In this document: positions 37,981 through 47,891 of the stretch, piece by piece
Numbering within the stretch: the stretch's first letter is position 1
Layout: each line of letters starts with the position of its first letter
DNA from: Psychrobacter cibarius
GTDB taxonomy: Bacteria > Pseudomonadota > Gammaproteobacteria > Pseudomonadales > Moraxellaceae
Direction: 5' to 3'
NCBI RefSeq assembly: GCF_016107535.1
Contig: NZ_JABASQ010000008.1
Coordinates: 1-64,000, forward strand
DNA length: 64,000 nucleotides
Notes under the pieces: model-generated
Databases searched by the model: none
Seen by the model: the letters and a program-made list of their open reading frames with translations, nothing else
What the model was told of the DNA's origin: nothing
Position numbers and translations under genes: made by a program

Positions 37981-38442
37981 ATGATTATCCAAAATCATAT
38001 CAACAGTTATAGAGAGCAAGCGCATTTATCCATCACCATGTATTACGACGATGCTTGCGTCATATGTAGCACCGAGGCGCACAATATGAAAATGCGACAG
38101 CCGGAGAAGATACGCTTAGTTCCTGTGGACGAGGGGGTTAATGAGTTGGCAGTCGTAGGATTCAGCCGCAAGGATGCGATGACTTATATGTGTGTGCAAG
38201 ACAACTACGGCAATTGGTACACGCATATGGATGCTGTGCGATTGCTCTACAGAACGGGTGGCGTTAAATGGTCACCGTTGTTGTTTTTGCCAGTAGTCAA
38301 ACAACTTGGCGACTTCGCTTATCCGTATGTTGCGCGCAATCGTTATAGAATTCCGAACTGGGTGACCAAACTGGTCTATGGCAAAGCAGTGATACAAGCC
38401 TGTAAAAATGGCGTTTGCCAAATAGCACCAAATAAACGTTAA
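37981..38442 (+). CDS. DCC-family (DUF393) thiol-oxidoreductase-like protein
   Basis: A 153-aa protein with the DCC family signature: a beta strand followed by YYDDACVICSTE (Cys26 and Cys29), then RLVPVDEG, and MDAVRLLYRTGG further on. The CxxC pair resembles thioredoxin-like redox centres; the family's function is not well established. AAGGAG precedes the ATG. It follows desaturase 2 by 131 bp. DUF393 genes beside membrane enzymes are common, but any redox partnership with the desaturases is only inference. Confidence 0.82.
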   Translation: MIIQNHINSYREQAHLSITMYYDDACVICSTEAHNMKMRQPEKIRLVPVDEGVNELAVVGFSRKDAMTYMCVQDNYGNWYTHMDAVRLLYRTGGVKWSPLLFLPVVKQLGDFAYPYVARNRYRIPNWVTKLVYGKAVIQACKNGVCQIAPNKR

Positions 38443-38589
38443 AGTACGTTTATTGGCAACCATTTAGTTTTGTGGCAACAGCACTCTAGACGTAAAACAT
38501 ATGAAGCTTTCGTGGAAAAAAGACACGATATTCAGAACATCAAATTTTTAACGTAAGATAGCGCTATCTTTATTTAACTAGATTTACTT

Positions 38590-39663
38590 ATGTGGCTTTT
38601 TATCGGCTTTACCCAACTGCTCTCTATGATGACCTGCATATTGCTTTGGTGGTTTATCCAACCAAAACGTCAGAGTATGAAGCTGTTTTTAGTATTAAGT
38701 GTTTTGATAGTGAACAACGGCTTTCTCATTTATGGTTTGAGCGAGTTTTGGTACGAACGCTTTTATGTCTATTTGGTCGTTAGTGTTTTGCAAGGTTTTA
38801 TGCTTTATGCCGCTTTACTAACGGCTGTACTTGCAGGGGTTTATGCTCTAATTCTTAAACAAAAGCCACGACCAAGAGCCATTCGTGCGTTTGCAATGGT
38901 GGTTTATGTCGGTATTGTTGGCTTAGCTATATTTAATGCCTACTCGCCCGAAGTACATCGATTGACGGTCACTACAGCTAAGCCTCTCGATAAGACAATG
39001 AAGATAGCACTCGTTTCTGATACACATTTGGGTAGATGGTTTGGCAATCGGCAGATAAAGAAAATGGTGCGCCTTATCGATGCGCAACATCCTGACGTGG
39101 TGGTTATCGCTGGTGACATTATGAATGATAATACGATTGCTTACGATAATACGAATATGCATGAGCAGCTATTAAAGCTAAAGGCACCGCTTGGCGTCTA
39201 TGCGACTTTAGGCAATCACGATTATTTCGGTTATGACCAACAGATCACACAGGCGGTGGAAGAGGCTGGCATCAAAGCGCTTGATAATGAGAGTGTGCTA
39301 TTAGATGATTCAGTATGGCTGGTGGGGCGCTCAGATGATATTGATCGTACCAGACTGTCAGCCGAGGAATTATTGACGCAAGTAGACACAGACAAACCGG
39401 TGATATTTTTGGAGCATCGTCCTAGCGCGATGGATGAGGTCAGCGCCCTGCCAGTCGATTTGCATCTGTCTGGGCATACCCATGGCGGGCAGATATTTCC
39501 ACTAACGCTATTGATGGATTGGTTGACACCACTAAACTATGGCAGCAAAAAAATAGCCGATACGCAGTTTTTGGTGACCTCTGGTTATGGTATCGGTCCA
39601 GTACCGTTTAGACTGGGAACGCGTTCTGAGATTTGGATAATTACGTTGCAGTCTGGTGTATGA
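38590..39663 (+). CDS. Membrane-anchored metallophosphoesterase 1 (YkuE/YaeI-like)
   Basis: A 357-aa protein: about four hydrophobic segments in the first 120 residues, then a calcineurin-like phosphoesterase domain. The metal-binding motifs are intact: SDTHLG (Asp144, His146), AGDIMND (Asp176), LGNHD (Asn209, His210) and SGHTHGGQ (His296, His298). Homologues such as YaeI and LpxH-like enzymes act on membrane lipids, so hydrolysis of a phospholipid or lipid phosphate is plausible but not shown. A terminator hairpin follows closely, before the paralogous gene. Confidence 0.87.
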   Translation: MWLFIGFTQLLSMMTCILLWWFIQPKRQSMKLFLVLSVLIVNNGFLIYGLSEFWYERFYVYLVVSVLQGFMLYAALLTAVLAGVYALILKQKPRPRAIRAFAMVVYVGIVGLAIFNAYSPEVHRLTVTTAKPLDKTMKIALVSDTHLGRWFGNRQIKKMVRLIDAQHPDVVVIAGDIMNDNTIAYDNTNMHEQLLKLKAPLGVYATLGNHDYFGYDQQITQAVEEAGIKALDNESVLLDDSVWLVGRSDDIDRTRLSAEELLTQVDTDKPVIFLEHRPSAMDEVSALPVDLHLSGHTHGGQIFPLTLLMDWLTPLNYGSKKIADTQFLVTSGYGIGPVPFRLGTRSEIWIITLQSGV

Positions 39664-39695
39664 GCTATTTAAATAAACAGTGTTACCCCTATGAT

Positions 39696-39730
39696 AAAGC
39701 CTCTACCATATCTAAATGGTAGAGGCTTTT
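39696..39730 (+). terminator. Terminator with 14-bp perfect stem after metallophosphoesterase 1
   Basis: AAAGCCTCTACCAT (39696-39709) pairs perfectly with ATGGTAGAGGCTTT (39716-39729) around six bases and ends in a short T-run. It overlaps the first codons of the longest frame of the next gene, which argues that translation of that gene starts further downstream. Confidence 0.8.
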
Positions 39731-39819
39731 ATTTGCTGTTAGGCTGGCTAATAGCGACTTTGCTCGTATTGTCAGCTAAAAACATAGTGTATCGACGACA
39801 TCATACTCAAGGATTTTTC

Positions 39820-40962
39820 ATGCGCTACGCATTTTTCATGATCATTTTTGTGCTATTGCAGCTGTTTAGTTTTGGCGCTGCTCTAAGCGTGCAATGGTGG
39901 TTACAGCCTTGGCAGACAGCAGATTTGCAAACTTCGGTATGGGTCATCGTATTCGTTATTACCAACGGTTTGCTGCTACTCAGTGTCAATAGAGCATTTA
40001 AAAATAGCTATCGCTGGATCAGTGGTTGGATGTTAGTTATGCATTTCATGCTATTGACGGCTTTAGTTACGAGTCTATTTTATGGTGGCTATTGGCTAAT
40101 TACATCGCTAACTGGTGATGCGCTCGCTACACCGGCTACCGTCGATTTTGGGTTGCGCATATTGGCATTGGCAATATTTGTCGGGTTGTTTTTTTACGCC
40201 TTATATAGTGCTTATGCGCCTGTAGTACGTGAGTTATCTATTGATATTGATAAACCTTTGGCTAAGCCATTACGTATTGCGGTCGCTAGCGACTTACATA
40301 TCGGACGATTATTTGGTAGCGGTGCAATAGATAGGCTGCATCATCTTATGGTAAAAAATACAGCCGACATATTGCTGATGCCGGGCGATATCATGGATGA
40401 CAATATACAGGCATTTACTGATTATAATATGGCGAAAAACTTGGCGGAGTTATGCAAAAGCCTGCCATATGGGGTCTATGCTACTTTAGGCAATCATGAT
40501 TTATACGGGCACGAGCAGCCGATTGTCCAAGCGTTGCGTGCTGCTGGCGTGCAGTTGTTAAATGATGAAGTAATCGGTATCGAGCATGAAGGTCAACCAA
40601 TCTGGCTGGTTGGGCGTTTTGATAACCATAAAAGACAGCGGGTAGCCACAACCGATCTACTAGCCCAAGTTGATACTACACAGCCTGTAATACTGCTAGA
40701 TCATAGACCAAGTGATATTGCTGAGCACAGTCAAATGCCGATTGATTTACAGCTCTCAGGGCATACCCATAACGGTCAGGTATTCCCCGCCAACTTCATT
40801 GTCAGTGCCATCAATAGCTTGGGTTATGGCTATGAAGCCATTGGCAAAGGACACTTTGTGGTGTCATCTGGTTACGGCTTTTGGGGCATTCCATTTCGCT
40901 TGGGTTCGCGCTCAGAGATTTGGCTGATCACTGTGAATAGTCATGTTGAAGATAACGTTTAA
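39820..40962 (+). CDS. Membrane-anchored metallophosphoesterase 2
   Basis: Tandem paralogue of the preceding gene. The phosphoesterase motifs are ASDLHIG, PGDIMDD, LGNHDLYG and SGHTHNGQ, preceded by about four membrane segments. The reading frame opens at 39691, but that part lies in a 14-bp terminator stem. The ATG at 39820 (MRYAFFMIIF) has AAGGA seven bases upstream and lines up with the start of the paralogue (WWLQP here, WWFIQP there). From this start the protein has 380 aa. Duplication with divergence is clear; the substrate is unknown. Confidence 0.87.
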   Translation: MRYAFFMIIFVLLQLFSFGAALSVQWWLQPWQTADLQTSVWVIVFVITNGLLLLSVNRAFKNSYRWISGWMLVMHFMLLTALVTSLFYGGYWLITSLTGDALATPATVDFGLRILALAIFVGLFFYALYSAYAPVVRELSIDIDKPLAKPLRIAVASDLHIGRLFGSGAIDRLHHLMVKNTADILLMPGDIMDDNIQAFTDYNMAKNLAELCKSLPYGVYATLGNHDLYGHEQPIVQALRAAGVQLLNDEVIGIEHEGQPIWLVGRFDNHKRQRVATTDLLAQVDTTQPVILLDHRPSDIAEHSQMPIDLQLSGHTHNGQVFPANFIVSAINSLGYGYEAIGKGHFVVSSGYGFWGIPFRLGSRSEIWLITVNSHVEDNV

Positions 40963-41071
40963 GAAAGTAATATTTAAGAAAACAATGCTTAAAAAAGTAA
41001 CGTTTAAATAATAGCAGTACCATTATATTTTATAAATGAACTAGCACTTTCTTATACAACTGTGTTGATAA

Positions 41072-42475
41072 CTATGCCGCTAATTGTGACTGGGTATTGA
41101 TAACGTCACGCACAAAACTCGCAAACCCTTTAATAATATCGTCTGTTGCTTGTCCGATACCTTGATGAATACTCATAAAATGAATAAAACCATGCGGCGT
41201 ACCCAGAATGGTATGAGTCTCGACTGCTATACCATGCACCTTTAATTGGTTTGCATAAGCAAATGCTTCATCACGTAATACGTCTAATTCTGCGGCGACA
41301 ATGTAAGTCGGGCATACTTTACTATTATCACCAAGCATCGGACAGTTAAGGATATGCTGGCGTGGCAAGGGGCTGTTATCTAAACAAGCAGCATCAAATA
41401 CAGCCACATCGGCATGATCCAATAATAATCCCTCGCCATATAACTCCCAACTTGGATAATCCGTTTCGATATCCGTCACAGGATACAAAGGCATTTGTGC
41501 AAGTGGCTTTGGTAAGTGCTCTAATAAATCGAACATTTTTTGACCTGCAATACCCAGATCTGACCATGCGATTTGCGAGGGCGCAGTGAGTTGTTGAACA
41601 ATCAAAGTGGATAATCCGCCGCCAGCACTATCGCCTGCTAGAACGATTCGCGAGGGTAAAGCGCCTAAGGTATGGCAATGCTCCGCCAGCCAAGCGTAGG
41701 CAGTGATACAGTCTTTTAATGCGGCTGGTGCTGGATGTTCAGGTGCTAAGCGATAATCAACACTGACTATCGGCCAGCCCGTCTGCTCACAAACCGCGTG
41801 GCAAAACTCATGATGGGTATTGACATCACCAATACAAAATCCACCCCCATGAAAATATAACAGCACTGTTTCATCAGAATTATGAGTATCCGCTTTTTTG
41901 AACCCTAAGCCATGAGAGCTCGCATCTGATTGATAACAGCGAATGGTCATATCGCCATCATCAGCGTTGGCAATCACTTTGTCTTCCCAATGCACAAGCT
42001 TCTGATTTTTTTTCGTAAATCGTTTCATGTTGCCGATGATATTGTCACTTGCTTGCTGCCATACCTGCGGCGCTTGCATCGCCACGGCGTCAGCGGCGAA
42101 CCTTTCGCGCAGCTCATGCATTGGTGTTAGCTCAAGAGGCGTTTTAAGCTTACTATTCACTGCGAGAATCAAACGCAGGTGAGCATCGGCGTGCAGATAT
42201 TGTTTTGAGGTAAGTCCTTTCAAATACCCAACCAAGCTCTCTAATAGTGGCGTTGGCAGATAGCCGACTCCTTTCATGGCATAGTGCAAGGTATGCGGCT
42301 GGCAAGTCGTCAACGGGTTATAGCTAAGCACTTTTTGTTTGACAGTCAAACGATTCTCTTGAGTGCCATTTTCTTCTTTTATACCCTTATCTATACGATC
42401 TGTTGATGCGAGCTTTATCGTCATCAGCGCTTTATTTAATAGCGCATTGATTGATAACACGGTTGATTTAGACAT
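41072..42475 (-). CDS. Alpha/beta-hydrolase, hormone-sensitive-lipase-type esterase
   Basis: A 467-aa hydrolase. The oxyanion-hole motif HGGGF stands in LLYFHGGGFCIGD, VDYRLAPEHPAPAAL follows, and the nucleophile Ser lies in VLAGDSAGGGLS. The acidic residue is probably in AELDVLRDEA and the catalytic His in GTPHGFIHFM. These are hallmarks of the HSL (family IV) esterases, common in cold-adapted bacteria. An N-terminal part of about 150 residues precedes the hydrolase core; no signal peptide is evident. Probable substrates are short-chain esters. It is convergent with the phosphoesterase genes. Confidence 0.88.
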   Translation of the reverse strand: MSKSTVLSINALLNKALMTIKLASTDRIDKGIKEENGTQENRLTVKQKVLSYNPLTTCQPHTLHYAMKGVGYLPTPLLESLVGYLKGLTSKQYLHADAHLRLILAVNSKLKTPLELTPMHELRERFAADAVAMQAPQVWQQASDNIIGNMKRFTKKNQKLVHWEDKVIANADDGDMTIRCYQSDASSHGLGFKKADTHNSDETVLLYFHGGGFCIGDVNTHHEFCHAVCEQTGWPIVSVDYRLAPEHPAPAALKDCITAYAWLAEHCHTLGALPSRIVLAGDSAGGGLSTLIVQQLTAPSQIAWSDLGIAGQKMFDLLEHLPKPLAQMPLYPVTDIETDYPSWELYGEGLLLDHADVAVFDAACLDNSPLPRQHILNCPMLGDNSKVCPTYIVAAELDVLRDEAFAYANQLKVHGIAVETHTILGTPHGFIHFMSIHQGIGQATDDIIKGFASFVRDVINTQSQLAA

Positions 42476-42930
42476 AACACTTCTCGTTAAGGATTGTCAG
42501 TATGCGTTGTCATATATGAGCGTTCACTTTGACATGAGCCATACTATTTACTAGCAATAGTAGAGTAATCAAAAATAAAGTTGAGTATTGTTTGGTAATG
42601 GCTTATGTACCAATGGTAAGTTTTTTGGAATAAGTACTGCTTTCTTGTAGCTTGTGTTAACGAACATGGATAGCCATTTACCACCTATGAAATTCTGTTT
42701 TGAGCACTTTAATCCAGATTTAGGCAATATTTGTTGTAAATTAGAAAAATTCCCTTGGCTTAGGCTTGAAATTTAGCTCCATCACCTTTATCAAACAGCT
42801 AGTAGAAGGTACTCATAACAACAATGTGTAAGACAGGTTAATTATTTAATAAGAGCACAGTATCCCTAGCAAATAGTGAACTTGTTGCCTCTTATATAAA
42901 TTGTCATTATTAAAATTCTAAGGAGCTATC
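42476..42930. other. Intergenic region upstream of grpE
   Basis: No gene is seen in these 455 bases. TTGTTG (42882-42887) and CATTAT (42905-42910), 17 bp apart, could form a weak sigma-70 promoter 20 bp before the grpE start. No clear heat-shock promoter was found. Confidence 0.35.
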
Positions 42931-43530
42931 ATGAGCGAGCAAAATACTAACCACGAATCGCCTGAGCAAAATGTGGCGCATGACAATATTGAACACAGTG
43001 ACAGTATTTTAGAAGAAACCATGAAAGAGTTTGATCCAAAGCATAACTCAGGTGAAGAGATGACCATTGAAAATGAAATCGATCTCGACACCTTTAAAGC
43101 GCGTATCGCTGAGCTAGAAGGTGAAGTGAAGCAAGCTAAAGAAGTCACCGCCCGTGCCAATGCCGAAGCTTACAATGCACAAAAACGCATGGAGCAAGAG
43201 GCGGATAAGAGCAAGCGTTTTGCCTTGCAGAAATTTGCCAAAGAGCTATTAGAAGTGGTCGATAATTTAGAACGCGCCATTGAAAGCGCCCATGCTGATG
43301 ACCCTGTTACAGAAGGGGTGAGATTGACGCACAAAGCGTTATTGGACGTATTAAATAAGAACGGCGTCGAAATGGTTGACCCACAAGGCGAGAAATTCAA
43401 CGCGGATCTTCATGAAGCTGTTGGTATCGATGAAGAAGCAGAGGCTGATACTGTCGGTACTGTATTACAAAAAGGTTATAGCTTGAACGGTCGTTTATTA
43501 CGCCCAGCCATGGTACGTGTTGGGCAGTAG
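42931..43530 (+). CDS. grpE: Nucleotide exchange factor GrpE
   Basis: Co-chaperone that releases ADP from DnaK. An acidic, disordered N-terminus (about 1-50) leads into a long coiled-coil helix (IDLDTFKARIAELEGEVKQAKEVTARANAEA), and the C-terminal beta domain carries the conserved NGVEMVDPQGEKFNADLHEAV and VLQKGYSLNGRLLRPAMVRV segments. Its 199 aa fit the family. AAGGAG precedes the ATG. It stands 192 bp before dnaK; dnaJ is not in this window. Confidence 0.98.
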   Translation: MSEQNTNHESPEQNVAHDNIEHSDSILEETMKEFDPKHNSGEEMTIENEIDLDTFKARIAELEGEVKQAKEVTARANAEAYNAQKRMEQEADKSKRFALQKFAKELLEVVDNLERAIESAHADDPVTEGVRLTHKALLDVLNKNGVEMVDPQGEKFNADLHEAVGIDEEAEADTVGTVLQKGYSLNGRLLRPAMVRVGQ

Positions 43531-43624
43531 TACTAAAAATTGGATTTTTAGTGTGCTAAACCCTACTATTATTAAGGGTTTTCACAAAAAGTCACACGAA
43601 AGACAAATTTTGCATGATGATTGA

Positions 43625-43654
43625 CTTGAAAAAATCCATAAGTAAACCGATATA
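43625..43654 (+). promoter_or_regulatory. Candidate heat-shock (sigma-32-type) promoter of dnaK
   Basis: CTTGAA (43625-43630) and CCGATATA (43647-43654) are 16 bp apart, resembling the CTTGAA / CCCCATnT pattern of sigma-32 promoters. The spacer is at the long end and the -10 is imperfect. Confidence 0.4.
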
Positions 43655-43722
43655 TATAGCAACAAGAGATCAACCACGGTCTGAATAGATAAATACTTAA
43701 AACAAATTAGGAGCAAATAATT

Positions 43723-45666
43723 ATGGGTAAAGTAATTGGTATTGATTTAGGTACGACTAACTCGTGTGTCGCAGTGATGGAAGGTGACAAAGTCAAAGTC
43801 ATCGAAAATGCTGAAGGTACTCGTACAACGCCATCTATCGTTGCTTATAAAAACGATGAAATTTTGGTGGGTCAGTCAGCCAAACGTCAAGCGGTCACCA
43901 ATCCAAACAATACGTTGTTTGCGATTAAGCGTTTGATTGGTCGTCGTTTTGATGACAAAGTCGTGCAAAAAGACATCGGCATGGTACCTTACAAAATCGC
44001 CAAAGCAGATAACGGTGATGCATGGGTAGAAATTAACGGTAAAAAATTAGCACCACCACAGGTTTCTGCTGAAATCTTGAAAAAAATGAAAAAAACAGCA
44101 GAAGACTATCTTGGTGAAACTGTTACTGAAGCGGTTGTAACCGTACCAGCTTATTTTAATGACTCACAGCGTCAAGCAACAAAAGACGCGGGTAAAATTG
44201 CAGGTCTTGATGTAAAACGTATCATCAACGAACCAACAGCTGCGGCTCTTGCGTACGGTATGGACAAGAAGCAAGGCGATAGCACTGTTGCTGTTTATGA
44301 CTTGGGTGGTGGTACTTTTGACGTATCAATCATCGAAATCGCTGACGTTGATGGCGAGCAGCAGTTTGAAGTACTAGCAACCAATGGTGATACATTCCTT
44401 GGTGGTGAAGACTTTGACTCAGCATTGATTGATTATTTGGTTGATGAGTTCAAAAAAGACCAAGATGTCAATTTGAAAGGTGACTCATTGGCGATGCAGC
44501 GTCTAAAAGAAGCGGCAGAAAAAGCGAAAATTGAGTTATCAAGTGCCCAAAGCACTGAAGTGAACTTGCCTTATATTACTGCAGACAGCAATGGTCCTAA
44601 GCATTTGGTGGTCACTATCAGTCGCTCAAAACTTGAGAGCTTAACTGAAGAGTTGGTACAACGTACCATGGGTCCTTGTAAGATTGCGCTTGAAGATGCT
44701 GGCATAAAAATTGGTGACATCGATGATGTTATCTTAGTTGGTGGTCAGACTCGTATGCCACTGGTACAGCAAAAAGTACAAGAGTTCTTCGGTCAGGAGC
44801 CACGTAAAGATGTGAACCCTGATGAAGCAGTAGCGGCAGGGGCTGCGATTCAAGGCGCGGTATTGTCTGGTGAAAAAACAGACGTATTGCTACTTGATGT
44901 GACGCCACTAACGCTTGGTATCGAAACGATGGGTGGTGTCATGACACCAGTTATTGAGAAAAACACCATGATTCCTACTAAGAAATCACAGGTATTCTCA
45001 ACGGCTGAAGACAACCAACCAGCTGTGACCATCCAGGTTTATCAAGGTGAGCGTAAAATCGCTAACCAAAATAAACAGCTTGGTCGTTTTGATTTGACGG
45101 ATATTCCACCAGCGCCACGTGGTCTACCGCAAATTGAAGTTACTTTTGACATCAATGCTGACGGTATCATGAATATCTCAGCAACTGACAAAGGTACGGG
45201 TAAAGCGCAAAGCATCCAGATCAAAGCAGATTCTGGCTTGACGGATGAAGAAATCGAGCAAATGGTTCGTGATGCAGAAGCCAATGCTGCAGAAGACGAA
45301 AAATTCGCTAACTTAGCGCAAGTTCGTAACGAAGCAGATGGTCGTATTCATGCGGTACAAAAAGCGTTGAAAGACGCTGAAGATAAGGTAACTGCTGAAG
45401 AGAAATCAACAGTAGAAGCTGCTATCTCTGAGCTTGAAGCGGTAATGAAAGAAGATGATCATGATGACATCAAAGCCAAGCTTGAAGCATTAGACAATGC
45501 TTTCTTGCCAGTTAGTCAGAAGATTTATGCTGACGCAGGCGCAGGTAGCGAGGGCATGGATCCAAGCCAGTTCCAACAAGGCGCGGACAATGCAGCAGAT
45601 AGCAACCAAGCTGATGATGACGTCGTTGATGCTGAGTTTACTGAAGTAGACGAAGACAAAAAATAA
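43723..45666 (+). CDS. dnaK: Molecular chaperone DnaK (Hsp70)
   Basis: ATP-dependent chaperone of the cytoplasm working with GrpE and DnaJ. The Hsp70 signatures are present: [17 protein letters not shown] at the N-terminus, [13 protein letters not shown] near residue 190 and the [14 protein letters not shown] segment near 335. The linker [16 protein letters not shown] leads into the substrate-binding domain, and the acidic tail ends [10 protein letters not shown], as usual in Gram-negative DnaK. The 647-aa length is typical. AGGAG lies before the ATG, and a strong terminator follows. Confidence 0.99.
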   Translation: MGKVIGIDLGTTNSCVAVMEGDKVKVIENAEGTRTTPSIVAYKNDEILVGQSAKRQAVTNPNNTLFAIKRLIGRRFDDKVVQKDIGMVPYKIAKADNGDAWVEINGKKLAPPQVSAEILKKMKKTAEDYLGETVTEAVVTVPAYFNDSQRQATKDAGKIAGLDVKRIINEPTAAALAYGMDKKQGDSTVAVYDLGGGTFDVSIIEIADVDGEQQFEVLATNGDTFLGGEDFDSALIDYLVDEFKKDQDVNLKGDSLAMQRLKEAAEKAKIELSSAQSTEVNLPYITADSNGPKHLVVTISRSKLESLTEELVQRTMGPCKIALEDAGIKIGDIDDVILVGGQTRMPLVQQKVQEFFGQEPRKDVNPDEAVAAGAAIQGAVLSGEKTDVLLLDVTPLTLGIETMGGVMTPVIEKNTMIPTKKSQVFSTAEDNQPAVTIQVYQGERKIANQNKQLGRFDLTDIPPAPRGLPQIEVTFDINADGIMNISATDKGTGKAQSIQIKADSGLTDEEIEQMVRDAEANAAEDEKFANLAQVRNEADGRIHAVQKALKDAEDKVTAEEKSTVEAAISELEAVMKEDDHDDIKAKLEALDNAFLPVSQKIYADAGAGSEGMDPSQFQQGADNAADSNQADDDVVDAEFTEVDEDKK

Positions 45667-45696
45667 TTGCGATTTAGTAACTAAACGCAGTTAAAA

Positions 45697-45728
45697 CAAA
45701 AAACGCATCCTTCGGGATGCGTTTTTTT
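45697..45728. terminator. Terminator after dnaK, probably shared with bioC
   Basis: AAACGCATCC (45701-45710) and GGATGCGTTT (45715-45724) form a stem with a TTCG tetraloop and A/T-tract flanks. It lies between convergent dnaK and bioC. Confidence 0.92.
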
Positions 45729-45774
45729 ATGGCTGTTATTTATAAGAAGTATCCTGCCAGTCTATACCTTGTCT

Positions 45775-46584
45775 TCATGATTTAAAGGCACTCACTATCA
45801 GTACTTCATAAGTCAAATGAACGATAGGCTGACCGTCGTCATCTTGCGCCGAAAAATGTTGCCAATAATCAGACTCAAACTGTTGCAAGCGTGCCTTTGT
45901 CCATACAAAGGGCTGGGTGCTGTTGGCTTTTACTTGTGTCTGATTGGTCGATACGCCCGTCAACTTCATATGTTTTAGGATAGCGTAAGGACTGGCAAAC
46001 GGTAACTCGAAACGCTCAGTGGACAGTTCAATTTTCTCAAAACCAGCACTAATCAGTGCCAATCGCCACTCAATGATATCGGGATAGTGAAGACCCTGAT
46101 CCGTTAGAGTCTTTATTTGCAAAAAGTTATTTGGCGTAAAAGTGTTAAACAGCAGTTGACCTCCAGCTCGCAAATGGTGTGCTGATTGCGCAACAAAGTT
46201 TAAGGGATCATCAAACCACTGCACTGCATTGGCACTGATTATCAAGCTATGCTCATCCTCAAAGTTCATCGTTTCAGCATCGCCAATTGCTATGTCAGCA
46301 TTGGGCAATATGGATTGTAAAGTAGCCACTTGTTCAGCGCATAATTCATTGATTAGCCAATATTGACTTTGAATGTGTGCTGCGAGTAGGCGGGTCATTT
46401 GACCGGTTCCTGCACCGACTTCAAGCACACTATCGTGTTCAGTGTGGGTGAGTTTGTCTATTAAATATTGACAGACTTGCTGCTGAATATTGGCATGCTG
46501 GTCATAGTCGCTGGCATTGGCAAAATGACGAGCGATGGTTTGTTTTCTGGGGCTAAAGTTATCAGGCGTGGCGAGTGTTTTCAT
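45775..46584 (-). CDS. bioC: Malonyl-ACP O-methyltransferase BioC
   Basis: Methylates the malonyl carboxyl group to prime pimelate synthesis for biotin. The SAM-binding motif I is VLEVGAGTGQMTRLL, and the segment NAVQWFDDPLNFV matches the conserved BioC region that follows motif III. It lies directly downstream of bioF on the same strand, which supports BioC over other class I methyltransferases. The frame opens at 46611; the ATG at 46584 (MKTLATPDNFSPRKQTIARHF) gives the usual short N-terminus. About 270 aa. The pair is probably an operon. Confidence 0.88.
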   Translation of the reverse strand: MKTLATPDNFSPRKQTIARHFANASDYDQHANIQQQVCQYLIDKLTHTEHDSVLEVGAGTGQMTRLLAAHIQSQYWLINELCAEQVATLQSILPNADIAIGDAETMNFEDEHSLIISANAVQWFDDPLNFVAQSAHHLRAGGQLLFNTFTPNNFLQIKTLTDQGLHYPDIIEWRLALISAGFEKIELSTERFELPFASPYAILKHMKLTGVSTNQTQVKANSTQPFVWTKARLQQFESDYWQHFSAQDDDGQPIVHLTYEVLIVSAFKS

Positions 46585-46658
46585 ACGGTTTATTATATCC
46601 AAGTGAGCCAATTATCAATCGATAGCAGGACTGACGTCGCTGATGTATAACAACAGCG

Positions 46659-47891
46659 TTATAATTGTTGTATCAATTGTTCGCAGTCTTCATCTGTCAG
46701 CTTGGCGTTCATGACCAAACGGATACGAGCGGTGTTTGCAGGCACAGTGGGTGGCCTGATAGGCAGGGCGTAAAAACCTGCTGCTTGCAATTGTTGTGCT
46801 TTGGCAAGCGTGCTGGCATTGTCACCCAAGATGTAAGGTACAATCGGTGATTCATAGTTTGGATGCCGGGTGTTCTGGGACACACGGTATCTTGGGTCGA
46901 TGGCTTGACTAAGCTTGGTAGACAACCGCACTAAATGCGCCCGTTGATTATTTAGCATTGGCATTTTTGCTAAAATAAATCGCGTCCATGCGTGATTGAT
47001 AGGGGGTAATGCAGTACTAAAAATTAGTGGACGCATGCGGTTAATTAGCCATTGCTTGACGACATCATCGCACATGATATAAGCACCCACCGAGGCAAAC
47101 GCTTTACCGAAAGTACCGACCAAATAGTTAATATCAGCCAATGTCTGCGTTTCTTCCGCTAGTCCCAATCCTGTATGACCTAACACACCGATGGCATGAG
47201 CCTCATCGACATACAGTTCGATACGAGCATCGCTAGCTTTTAAGTGTACCAGTTGACATAAATCCGCACGATCACCATCCATACTAAAGATGCTCTCAGT
47301 GACAATAATGATGCGCTCAATGTCTGGCGCTGCTTGCTCAATAAACGTCGCCAAATGTTCATAATCATTGTGACGATAACGACGATAGCTGACAAGTTTG
47401 CTTTGGCTCAACCGCAACCCATCGATAATGCTGGCATGTACCAGTTTGTCAGCCAGAATAAGTGTTTTGACTGGCAACGCTGTGAGGGCGGGCAATATAC
47501 CAAGATTGGCATGATAGCCGCTATTCAATACCAACACCGATTTTGAGACAGAGATATCACGTTTGCCGATAGCGGTTTGATACCATTCCTGCAACTCAGA
47601 CTCTAGCGCTTGTAGCTGTGCATCATTTCCAGTGAGCAAGCGTGAGGACGTCGCACTCATTTTAGGCATTTGTGCGACTGATAGCGGTGTTAGTTGACTG
47701 AGAAATTCGTTTTGTAATTCGGTATCGCCGCCTAAGCCCAAATAATCGTTACTGGCGATATTGAGTAAGGTTTTACCCTCGCTAACAACGTATTGCCCAT
47801 GATGTTGGAGATTGGGTAATTGACGATATTGTTGGGTGGCTTTGAGTACTGTAAGCGCTTCTTGTAGGCGGCTAGTTATACGTCCAGTCAT
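46659..47891 (-). CDS. bioF: 8-amino-7-oxononanoate synthase BioF
   Basis: PLP enzyme that joins pimeloyl-ACP and alanine in biotin synthesis. Conserved segments include NDYLGLGGD, SVLVLNSGYHANLG, the cofactor-binding VDEAHAIGVLG and the PLP lysine in GTFGKAFASVG. The long frame opens at 47999, but the ATG at 47891 (MTGRITSRLQEAL, 410 aa) has AAGGT upstream and the right family length, so the extra 36 residues are rejected. bioC follows after about 75 bp; bioA, bioB and bioD are not in this window. No BirA operator was recognised. Confidence 0.94.
   Translation of the reverse strand: MTGRITSRLQEALTVLKATQQYRQLPNLQHHGQYVVSEGKTLLNIASNDYLGLGGDTELQNEFLSQLTPLSVAQMPKMSATSSRLLTGNDAQLQALESELQEWYQTAIGKRDISVSKSVLVLNSGYHANLGILPALTALPVKTLILADKLVHASIIDGLRLSQSKLVSYRRYRHNDYEHLATFIEQAAPDIERIIIVTESIFSMDGDRADLCQLVHLKASDARIELYVDEAHAIGVLGHTGLGLAEETQTLADINYLVGTFGKAFASVGAYIMCDDVVKQWLINRMRPLIFSTALPPINHAWTRFILAKMPMLNNQRAHLVRLSTKLSQAIDPRYRVSQNTRHPNYESPIVPYILGDNASTLAKAQQLQAAGFYALPIRPPTVPANTARIRLVMNAKLTDEDCEQLIQQL

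Noticed and set aside
42740-42785. Sigma-32 promoter for grpE around CTTGAA at 42765
   Set aside because: The following CCATCA is only 8 bp away, too close for a promoter.
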